This document shows, in pieces, positions 51,829-61,400 of a DNA stretch of 64,000 bases. The notes beneath the pieces are model-generated. The model was not told the DNA's origin, made no database searches, and worked only from the letters and a program-made list of their open reading frames with translations. The position numbers and the translations under genes were made by a program. Every line of letters begins with the position of its first letter. The first letter of the stretch is position 1. The stretch lies in the NCBI GenBank assembly GCA_030625775.1, contig DAOUQC010000016.1, positions 1 through 64,000 of the forward strand. The letters run 5' to 3'. The stretch is from Verrucomicrobiota bacterium. Its GTDB lineage: Bacteria; Verrucomicrobiota; Verrucomicrobiia; Verrucomicrobiales; DEV007.

Positions 51829-53363
51829 TGTCGAAGAAACCAGCAGTATTGATTATCAGGGATGGGTGGGCTGAAAACCCGGGCGGAGAGGGCAGTGCTA
51901 AAAAAGATGGTAATGCCACATTGCTAGCGGATACCCCCTATCACGATCACTTGTTCTCTACTTACCCCGCAAGCCGGATCAGCGGCAGTGGAACTGATGT
52001 GGGATTGCCTGATGGGCAGATGGGAAATTCAGAAGTAGGGCATTTAAACCTTGGGGCAGGACGAATTGTTTATCAGGACCTTACGAGAATTAATAAGGCA
52101 ATCGAGGAAAAAGAATTGGCAGCTAATTCCGTGCTGCTTGAAGCTTTTAAAAAAGCCAAAGGGCAGCGTCTGCATCTGATCGGTTTGGTGTCTGATGGCG
52201 GAGTGCACAGTCACCAGGAGCATTTGGTGGCGCTGGCAGAGGCAGCTAAAGGTGCGGGTTGTGACGACATCATGGTGCATGCGATCACTGATGGGCGGGA
52301 CACTTCACCGACAGGAGGCGAAAAATACGTCGGTTACGTTGAAGACAAACTAGGTGAGATAGGGGTGCGGATCGGCACGGTGATCGGGCGCTATTACGCG
52401 ATGGATAGGGACAATCGTTGGGAGCGCAGCCAATTGGCCTGGGATGCGATTGTGAACGGGGTTGGCGATTTTTGTGAAATATTGCCCTCGGATGCGATTG
52501 CCCATCAGTATAAAGAGGACAAAACCGATGAGTTCCTGCTGCCGATGATTTTTTCCGAGCCGGATCAGCAACGGGTAAATGATGGTGACGTGGTATTGTT
52601 TTTCAATTTCAGGGCGGACAGGGCTCGTCAGTTGTCACGGGCTTTTCTCGAAGAGGGCTTTGACGGCTTTGAACGCGGGGTCTGGCCGCAAGTAAACTAC
52701 GTCACTCTGACGGAGTACGATGAGCATTATGACTGTCCGGTGGTGTTCCCTCCCGAAAAGCTTGAAAAAGTGCTCGGAGATGTTGTTGCCAGTGCTGGCT
52801 GCACGCAGTTGCGTATCGCTGAGACGGAGAAATACCCCCATGTGACCTATTTTTTTAACGGCGGGGAAGAGCAGCCCTTTGAAGGGGAGGACCGGGCGAT
52901 CATTCCTTCACCCAAGGTAGCGACTTACGATTTGCAACCGGAGATGAGTGCCGGGGAAGTAACGGACACGGTGGTGGCACGGATTGAGAACTACGATTTG
53001 ATGATTTTAAACTACGCTAACCCGGACATGGTCGGGCACACAGGAGACGTGGATGCGGCGATCAAGGCAGTGGAGACGATTGATGCATGTGTGAAGAGGG
53101 TGGTGGAGCGGGTAATGGAGTTGGATGGCAAGCTTCTCATCACCTCTGATCACGGAAACTGTGAGGTGATGCGTAACTCTGACGGTTCACCCCAGACGGC
53201 GCATACCACCAATCTGGTGCCAATGATATATGTCGCTGCCGATGCCGATAGCATAAAGCTTAATGACGGTATTTTGGCCGACATAGCACCGACGCTGTTG
53301 GACATGATGGGATTGCAGCAACCCTCCGTCATGACCGGCCATAGCCTGTTGGAAAAAAAGTAG
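51828..53363 (+). CDS. gpmI: 2,3-bisphosphoglycerate-independent phosphoglycerate mutase
   Basis: A 511-residue enzyme of glycolysis and gluconeogenesis that interconverts 3- and 2-phosphoglycerate using two Mn ions. The front AVLIIRDGWAENPGGEGSA has metal ligand D12, and the catalytic serine is S68 in GQMGNSEVGHLNLGAGR. LVSDGGVHSHQEHL, HAITDGRDTSPTGG, FNFRADRARQL and the C-terminal LNYANPDMVGHTGD and ITSDHGNCEVM metal blocks are all present. Length is normal. The start ATG overlaps the preceding 15-bp repeat. It may be read with the transporter genes upstream, 80 bp away, but nothing links them functionally. Confidence 0.97.
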   Translation: MSKKPAVLIIRDGWAENPGGEGSAKKDGNATLLADTPYHDHLFSTYPASRISGSGTDVGLPDGQMGNSEVGHLNLGAGRIVYQDLTRINKAIEEKELAANSVLLEAFKKAKGQRLHLIGLVSDGGVHSHQEHLVALAEAAKGAGCDDIMVHAITDGRDTSPTGGEKYVGYVEDKLGEIGVRIGTVIGRYYAMDRDNRWERSQLAWDAIVNGVGDFCEILPSDAIAHQYKEDKTDEFLLPMIFSEPDQQRVNDGDVVLFFNFRADRARQLSRAFLEEGFDGFERGVWPQVNYVTLTEYDEHYDCPVVFPPEKLEKVLGDVVASAGCTQLRIAETEKYPHVTYFFNGGEEQPFEGEDRAIIPSPKVATYDLQPEMSAGEVTDTVVARIENYDLMILNYANPDMVGHTGDVDAAIKAVETIDACVKRVVERVMELDGKLLITSDHGNCEVMRNSDGSPQTAHTTNLVPMIYVAADADSIKLNDGILADIAPTLLDMMGLQQPSVMTGHSLLEKK

Positions 53364-53472
53364 GGGGTATTTGTACAAAATATCCATCCAATGAGTTGCG
53401 TTGACGCTAGGTTTGCGTATTGGTGTGGCGCGCTTGAAGCGGCGGGATCAAAAGATCACGCCGTCATGGATT

Positions 53473-53546
53473 TACCCCATGGTGTAAGGGTAGCACAATA
53501 GATTTTGATTCTGTTAGTCGAGGTTCAAATCCTCGTGGGGTAGCCA
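53473..53546 (+). tRNA. tRNA-Gln (anticodon UUG), CCA encoded
   Basis: A full cloverleaf can be folded. Acceptor TACCCCA (53473-53479) pairs with TGGGGTA (53536-53542), with discriminator G at 53543 and genomic CCA at 53544-53546. The D stem is GTGT/GCAC with loop AAGGGTA. The anticodon arm is ATAGA/TCTGT with loop TTTTGAT, giving anticodon TTG (reads CAA). The T stem is CGAGG/CCTCG with loop TTCAAAT. The variable loop has four bases. Confidence 0.97.
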
Positions 53547-53709
53547 ATTGAGAAAGCCGGGTTGAGAGTCAAATTTCCACGTCTCCAGCCTGCAGTCCTT
53601 TTGCCGTTCAGCAAAAAATGTCCTAATTCTGCCTCTTCCCGTTATTGAACTGGTAACAAGGCGAATTTTATAATTCGTAGCCATGTAATCTCAAAACAAA
53701 AATGTTATC

Positions 53710-55071
53710 ATGAACACCCCCGAATCCTCCCCACCCACAAGCTCCCGACGGAATTTTCTCAAGAACAGCGGTCGGATCACAGCCGCCTCTGCTTTGGCCG
53801 GAGTAAGTATCCCATTTGTTCACGCCGCCGATGACCAAACCATCCGTCTCGCTCTGATCGGCTGTGGCGGACGTGGTGCGGGTGCGGCAGGCAATGCACT
53901 CACCGTAACCGGTGGTCCGGTCAAATTGGTTGCGATGGCCGACCTTTTTAAAGACAAACAGGACCGGGCCCACAAGGCGTTGAAGAAACAGTTCAAGGAC
54001 AAGGTCGATGTGCCCGACGAACAACGCTTCATTGGTTTTGATGCCTACCGCAATGCGATTGATTGTCTGCGCCCGGGCGATGTGGCTTTGCTGACCACGA
54101 ACTCCTACTGCCGCGCCACCCATTTGGATTATGCGGTGGAAAAGGGCGTGAACGTATTTATGGAAAAATCCTTCGCTCCCGATCCCGGTGGGCTGCATCG
54201 GATGCTGCGCGCAGGTGAAGTGGCGGAAAAGAAAAATCTCAAGATTTCCACCGGCCTGATGTGTCGTCATTCGGTGGCACGGCAGGATTTTATCAAAAAA
54301 GTCCGTGATGGGGAACTGGGCGACATTCCTTTGATCCGGGCCTACCGCATGGGGCGTAAGGCTTATTTATTGTCGCGCAATTCGGGTGAGTCCGAGGTGG
54401 AATGGCAAATTCGCAACAAGGGCTTTTTCAACTGGGTCTCCTCCGGGCGGCTGATCGAATATATGATCCACCAGATCGACGAAATCTGCTGGTTGAAGGA
54501 TTCCTACCCGGTCTCGGCACATGGTATGGGCGGAAGGATTCCCAACAGTCCAGACCTGGGCCAGAACCTGGATACCTACTCGGTGGAATACAGCTTTGCC
54601 GACGGCTCGACAGCAATGGTCTACAGCCGCGACATGGACAAGGCCAAAATCGATTTTGCTACTTATGTGCACGGCACCAAAAAGGCCGGGCAATTTTCCG
54701 GTATGACCCACAAGGCTACAGTGCATACCTACAAGGACATGCACAACATGAGTCGTCGGAACATCGATTGGAAAGCGGAACGTGAGCCCTGCAATCCGTG
54801 GCAGGCCGAGTGGAACGTGTTGCTGTCCAAGATCCGCAACGACGAAAAACACAACGAAACGAAGCGTTCGATCTACTCGAACTTTGCCTCGATCCTGGGG
54901 CGCGCTGCCGTCCACTACCAGAACAAGCTCAGCTGGGACGAGGTGTTTAGTTCCAAGTTCAAGTTCTGCGACAACATTGACGGTATGAATTTTGGCCAGA
55001 CTTCCCCGGCACTACCCGATGACAAAGGCGCGTATCCGGTGCCGATCCCCGGACAGTGGACGGAGATTTAA
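53710..55071 (+). CDS. Tat-exported Gfo/Idh/MocA-family oxidoreductase
   Basis: A 453-residue protein with a Tat signal (SSRRNFLKNSGRITAASALAG). The Rossmann motif is LALIGCGGRGAGAAGNAL (about residues 48-65). The family K-P position is EKSFAPDP, where Pro is lost (E-K-S in place of E-K-P). LMCRHSVARQDFIKKVRDGELGDI and LIEYMIHQIDEICWL are the typical C-terminal blocks with the conserved His. Length, somewhat above 350, reflects the longer second domain common in exported Gfo/Idh proteins of these phyla. It stands alone, 164 bp after the tRNA. The codon use (many C-ending codons) looks different from the neighbours, which hints at high expression or transfer. Confidence 0.92.
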   Translation: MNTPESSPPTSSRRNFLKNSGRITAASALAGVSIPFVHAADDQTIRLALIGCGGRGAGAAGNALTVTGGPVKLVAMADLFKDKQDRAHKALKKQFKDKVDVPDEQRFIGFDAYRNAIDCLRPGDVALLTTNSYCRATHLDYAVEKGVNVFMEKSFAPDPGGLHRMLRAGEVAEKKNLKISTGLMCRHSVARQDFIKKVRDGELGDIPLIRAYRMGRKAYLLSRNSGESEVEWQIRNKGFFNWVSSGRLIEYMIHQIDEICWLKDSYPVSAHGMGGRIPNSPDLGQNLDTYSVEYSFADGSTAMVYSRDMDKAKIDFATYVHGTKKAGQFSGMTHKATVHTYKDMHNMSRRNIDWKAEREPCNPWQAEWNVLLSKIRNDEKHNETKRSIYSNFASILGRAAVHYQNKLSWDEVFSSKFKFCDNIDGMNFGQTSPALPDDKGAYPVPIPGQWTEI

Positions 55072-55476
55072 CTGATGGCTACTGCTAGGGTAAGGAAATG
55101 CTGATTTTGGCGAAAGCGCTGCTCAAGAAAAAGCAGAGAACCCCAATTGCTGTGAGGACGAATTGAAAGGACATGGGGTGCCGAGGGATGGGAAAATAGC
55201 AAAGAAGGGTCTGCTTCTCATCGGCTTGGAAGAAAAGGAACTGGACAAGATTGCAAAAGGAGATCAACGGAAGGCGCTGGTGGCACTTGCGATCAAACAG
55301 GAAACTGGAGTGCCTTTGAAATGGATTGTGGAATGCTTGACAATGAGAGTCACTACAGGAAGTGAGTCGATATGCGAGTCAATCAATAAAACGTTGTCGG
55401 TCGCTGGCACCGCAAAAAAAGCATGACTTTGACGTCTGGCCAGTTATGATATTGTCGGTCTGTCAGTTGAAACGAT
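55072..55476. other. Spacer with transposase remnant upstream of the M36 gene (405 bp)
   Basis: The only recognisable content is the transposase C-terminal fragment at 55163-55426. The first 90 bp show a short inverted repeat (CTGCT/AGCAG near 55119-55134) with no T run. No promoter stands out before the M36 ATG. Confidence 0.6.
55163..55426 (+). pseudogene. C-terminal remnant of a REP-associated (Y1) transposase-like protein
   Basis: An 87-residue frame from a TTG with no good start. Its pattern (LLLIGLEEKELDKIAKGDQRKALVALAIKQETGVPLKWIVECLTM) resembles the helix-turn-helix tail of verrucomicrobial/planctomycete REP-associated tyrosine transposases, which read L-G-W-x-E-x-E-L, then K-G-D-x-x-K-x-A-L-A-x-x-[LI]-R-x-E-T-x-x-[ST]-L-x-W-I-A. 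No HUH catalytic domain remains upstream, so it is a remnant. The call rests on pattern recall and is moderate. Confidence 0.45.
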
Positions 55477-58400
55477 ATGTGGCATCAGAACTCAGGGGGA
55501 AAGTGGCAACGCTTTTCGGTGTTTTTTGCTATTGGAACAGGGATACTTCTGATCCTTGTGATGCTGTGGTTTCATGATCGCAGGGGTGGCTCTCTCGATA
55601 GCGGGAGCGAGGAGGACGGGAACGAGGAGGAAATTCAGAGATCCCTCGTAACTGGCGATACAGGACCTTCTGCCGGAAAGGATTGGATGCCTGACAATTC
55701 TGATTCAAGGAGTTTCAGTGCGGCTTCATTTGCAAAAAATGCAAAACTACCAACGCCTCCTGAAAAACGCCTTTCCAAAACGGTTCGCGTTCGACCCCGG
55801 GCCGACCAAATAAAGCCTCAACAACGCCGTGCAAACGGATTTTTGACGGGGCCGACAGCGGGAGAGCCACTGGATGTTGCCTTGGGGTATCTATCTGAGT
55901 CGCGTGAGGATTTGGGGTTTGCGGAGGAGGATATTGCGGACCCTCTTCTCAGCAGTAGCCACACGTCTAAGCACAATGGAGTCACTCATCTTTATTTGAG
56001 ACAGCGATATGAAGGTATCGAGGTTTATGGGGGCGATACAAATATAAATATCGCAGGCGATGGCAGCATCATCAGTGCCAATGTTGGTTTTGTTGCGAAT
56101 GTCGCGAAAGAAGTAAATCGAATCGCCCCGCTTCTTTCCGCTGAAGAGGCGGTGCTCCGTGCGGGAGTTCATCTGCAACAGGAAGTGCCGGAGCAATTGA
56201 TTGAGATTGATCAATCGAATGAGGCCGACCAAAAAGTGCTCTTTGAGGGTGGCAACCTTTCCCGGGATCCAATTCCGACGCGCTTGATGTTGCTGCCGGA
56301 AAATTCCGGAGAGACAAAATTGGTATGGAACACAGTTCTTCATCTTCAGGATGGTGCTCACTGGCTGGATTTGAATGTCGATGCAGAATCAGGGGAAGTG
56401 CTCACGGTGGCGAACTGGGTTGCTCATGCGGATTATCGCGTGTTTCCCCTCCCTCTGGAAAACCCTGACGGTGGTGCTCGTGCCTTGATCTCAGACCCTC
56501 AAGATGCGACGGCATCTCCCTTTGGGTGGCATGACACGAACGGAGCGGCAGGAGCCGAATCGACTGAAACAAAGGGGAATAATGTGAACGCGCAGGAGGA
56601 TGCCGATGCGAATAACACAGGTGGATCGCGACCCAATGGAGGTGCAGGGCTGAATTTCGATTTTACTCTCGATTTGAATCAAGCACCGAGCAATTACGAG
56701 TCGGCCTCACTCACGAATTTGTTTTACTGGAATAACATTCTCCACGACCTGCATTACCATTACGGCTTTGATGAAGCCGCGGGAAATTTTCAGTTCAATA
56801 ACTATGGCAACGGAGGAGCGGGAGGGGATCCGGTTGAAGCGGACAGCCTGGATGGATCCGGGACAAATAACGCCAACTTTGCGACTCCCCCGGATGGACA
56901 GATACCAAGAATGCAAATGTATCTCTGGGCAGGAGTGGAAGGTGGTGTCACGGTAAATTCCCCGGCCTCGATCAGCGGTGCGTATGAAGCTCTCTCATCA
57001 TCTTTCGGGTCGGTTCTGTCTTCCAACGTCACGGCCAATGTTGTCCTTGTGAATGACGGTTCGATTTATCCGACACTGGCCTGCCAAACAATTCTCAACA
57101 CTGCGGCTCTATCGGGAAAAATTGCTTTTATTGATCGGGGCGGCTGTAATTTTGTCGACAAGGTGAGACGGGCGCAGATTGCAGGAGCGGCAGGAGTCAT
57201 TGTAGCCAATAATCAACCCGGAGAAACGCTACTCCGAATGTCTGGAACGGATTCTTCAATCACAATTCCCTCTTTCTTCATTTCCTACGAGGACGGTCTG
57301 CTTATCCGAAACAAAATCACCAGCGGAGTAAACATGACGCTGGGGGGGCAACTTGATCGTGACAGTTCGTTGGATAACCTCGTCATCATTCACGAATATG
57401 GGCACGGTATCTCTAACAGGCTCACAGGTGGTTCAGCAAACTCCAGTGCCCTGTCCGCTGCTCAGAGCCGGGGAATGGGAGAAGGCTGGAGTGACTGGTG
57501 GGGCTTGATACTGACCGCGAAACCCTCTGACACTGCCACTACGAGACGAACCGTGGGGAATTATCTCCTCGGGCAATCAGCATCAGGATCAGGGATTCGT
57601 CCTGCGCCTTACACGACGGATTTCAGTGAGAATCCACTCACCTTCGGGCATCTCCGTTCCGGTGAACTCTCGGTTCCTCATGGAATCGGATCAGTTTGGT
57701 GCACAGCTCTCTGGGAAGTGTATTGGAATCTTGTAACTGCCCACGGCTTTGATCCTGATTTTTATCAGGGCAATGGCGGGAATAACATCGCCCTGCAGCT
57801 TATTATGGACGGGCTGCAACTTCAGCCGGCAAACCCCACTTACCTCGATGCTCGCGATGCGATAATTCTTGCTGATACAATCAACAATGCCGGTGCCAAC
57901 CGGGATCTTCTCTGGCAGGCTTTTGCAAAGCGGGGAATGGGATTCAGCGCCTATGATGGAGGTAGCCCTTCTTCTCTCGAAGTCGTCGAGTCCTTTGATC
58001 TTCCCGATGATTTAACCATTGACCCGGGGGCACACGATCCGTTTTTTACCTCAGGAAATCCGGGAGGCGGATTCTTTCCGGCCAATCGAAGCTACACCCT
58101 TGAGCATACCGGAACTGGCACAATTAATTGGAATGCCTCTTCACTGGCGGCCTGGTTGGATATTGCTCCTGCCGCCGGATCACTCAGTGCGGGGCAAACA
58201 ATCTCTGTCGTAGTTTCCCTGAATGCGAACGCAAATGCTCTTCCTCTCGGAACATACAGTGAACGAGTGCTTTTTCGGAATTTGAGTTCCGGAATAAGTC
58301 AGGGGCGGGATGTTACAGTGAGCGTCAATCAGCTCTCCGGTGCCCTTGAATCTACCGGGCTCAGCATTTTCACCAATGACCCCCCGTGGCTTCCACAAGT

Positions 58401-61400
58401 TATGGTTACTCACGACGGATCAGATGCAGCGCAAAGTGGTGCCATCACTCATGATCAGGTGACTTCGATGCAAACTACGATCAACGGTCCGGATACTCTG
58501 GTTTTCTGGTGGAAAGTTTCATCCGAGGAAGGCTACGATTTTCTGAGCTTGTTAGTTGATGGAGTTGTTCAGGAATACATCAGTGGGGAGGTCGCATGGA
58601 CACAGGTTTCCGTGGATATTCCGGCGGGAACCCACAAAGTGGTTTGGGAATATAGGAAAGATTTTTCTGTCGATGGTGGTCTGGATACCGCCTGGGTGGA
58701 TCAGATTGATCTGGCACGCGATCAGCCACCGATCATGACAAGCCGATCAGCAGCAGACGGTCTTGTCGGCAAGCCCTTTGCCTATCAAATTGATGCCACA
58801 GAGAATCCGACTTCGTATGGGAGCGATCCTTTGCCAACCGGGCTTAGTTTTGATTTAAACACGGGATTAATCTCCGGCGTGCCAACTGTGGCGGGAACAA
58901 ATACCGTAACTCTGTCTGCGACTAACGCTTTCGGAACCGGGACAAAAGAGGTGACAATTCGAGTTCGCGATGTTGCCGGAATTCCTTTTACCGAGAATTT
59001 TGAAAGTGGCTCCCTCGGCGATTTCTGGCTGGCCAATGGTACGAACACAGCCCGAAATGAGGTGACGCAGTCTCATGGCCCTTTCGAGGGGGCATGGCAT
59101 TTCACCATGGACAGCAGCGCCGGTGAGTTTTCCCGCAATGAATTGACGGTCGCGCTTAATCTGACAGGCAAACAGGATGTATTGCTAACCTTTTGGGCCA
59201 AAGAATTTGGAGATGAATCGAACGGACCACCGCCAACTCCTTTCACCGGGGGAGCGGACTTTGATGGGGTGGCGATTTCTGAAGACGGAATTGACTGGTA
59301 TGAAGTCAAAGCATTGCGGGGAGGAATTCGCAGTTCCTATGGCCTCTTTGCAGTGGAACTGGATAAAGCGATTGTGGAACATGGTCTGAGTTACAACTCA
59401 AATTTCCGGATTCGATTCAATCATTTCGACAATGATGCCATTTCACAGGATGGGTTTGGAATCGACGATATCCGGGTGCAAAGCGTGATTCTCAATACAA
59501 CGCTTGAACTCACCTTGGGCGGTGGCGGTGGGCAAACCTTTTCGGGCGTGGGCACAGCGGGTGCCTACATCTCTCTGGTTTCGAATCGGGACGGGGTAAT
59601 CGGACGTACAACAGCTGACGGGAGCGGGAACTGGTCTATTGACGTGACTGGGTTGCGAGGCGGATCCCACCAGATTACAGCGAGCGTCTTCGGGATTCCG
59701 ATAACTAATGCCGTCTTCACGATCGAGGGAGGCCTCCCTCCGAGCGAGATCACCAATGAGTTAATTTCTTTTGAAAGCACCTGGAAATATCTGGATAATG
59801 GAAGCGATCAATATTCCCCAACCACGCCTTTCTATAGTGAAACCTATGATGACAGTGCCTGGGCAGAGGGCGTAGCCCGTTTCGGATACGGTGGAGACGA
59901 AGAAGTGACCGAGGTGAGCTACGGAGGGAATGCCGCGAACAAACATATTGCCACTTACTTCAGGAAAACCTTTACCTACGAACCGGGCAGCGTTTCCTTT
60001 GAACGACTCGCGTTGAGCCTCTACTCAGATGATGGTGTTCGCGTCTATCTTAACGGAACTCTTCTACAGAAACACCGCATGCCGGGCGGAACACCTACCC
60101 ATACAACCTTGGCGTCATCGGTATCGGATGGAGACAACGAGATGCGGCTGTATTCCTTTGAATTCGACAAATCCCTGATTCGGGAAGGCGAGAATATGGT
60201 GGCCGTCTCTGTCCATCAGCGAACAGCTAATTCCGATGATCTGGGATTTGATTTACGATTGGCATTGACCAGAGACTGGTTTTTGTCGGGCATTGATCTC
60301 GGTGGTGATATGGAGAATTTCGCGACGGCAGATATTGACGGTGACGGGGATGTCGACCTGATTTACTACCGTAGTGGAGAGCTATACTACCGCTTGAGCC
60401 TGGGAGACAACCTTCTTGCCGATGAAGTGAGTTTTGATAATGAGAGCTTCGGCCTGGTCGAGAAGCCTTTGATTTCGGATCTTAACCACGATGGATTGCC
60501 TGATATCGTTGCCTATAGCCCGGGCGGTGCTGGGATTCGCACCTACCTGAATACGGGAGCCAACTATGACTCAGCCAATGCCTTTAATCGTGTCCACAAG
60601 CATGATAGTTTTTCGGCCGTTGGCACCTGTCTGGGAGACCTGAACGGTGACGGTTACGATGACCTGATTTATCAACGACAGACCTCAGGCGGAACGAACG
60701 AACTCTACACGATCTGGTGGCGTCCCAATGATCAAAGAGGGGAGTGGAATAACCCAATTCAAATAATCGACGTGGAGATACTTACGTGGGGCGGGGGTAT
60801 GCATCCGGTAGATATGGATGGTGATGACGACCTCGATCTCGTGTTGGGAATTCTCTGGGGAGGGAGGGTTTCCTGGCTCGAAAATACGGGAAACGGAACA
60901 TTCTCGGCAGAGCAACTCATTTTGAATGAGACAGATTCCTACGAACTGAAAGTGCGTGACCTGAATGGAGATGGCGCCCCTGATCTCTTCTTCAACAATT
61001 TCACCAATCCGGGAACCTATTGGCACGAAAATGACGGGAACGGTAATTTTGGGCGTCGATGGGCAATCCAGATCGGAGAAACATACCTCCACCCCCGCCT
61101 CCGGGACGTGGATAGTGACGGTGACCAAGATCTTCTTTTCGGATACTTTGAATCCTACGACCAGATTTGGTATAGGGAGAATGACGGGAACGGCCATTTT
61201 TCTCCAGCTCAGGAGTTTCAGCTATCGGAGGGAGGATCGATCCCGCTTGATGATATCGATATTACTGATTGGAACAGCGATGGATTTCCTGATGTCCTCC
61301 TGGCCACTCGCACAGGGCATCCAATCCTTTTCCTAAGTAAATTTGGAGCTGGCCCGAGAATCAATACTTTTACAGTTAATGACAATACCGTTGCTCCCGG

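Noticed and set aside
53401-53428. TTGACG as a -35 box for the tRNA-Gln gene
   Set aside because: No -10-like hexamer at 16-18 bp.
55085-55267. Minus-strand frame with a hydrophobic C-terminal stretch in the spacer before the M36 gene
   Set aside because: It overlaps the transposase remnant, has no support, and only 60 residues.
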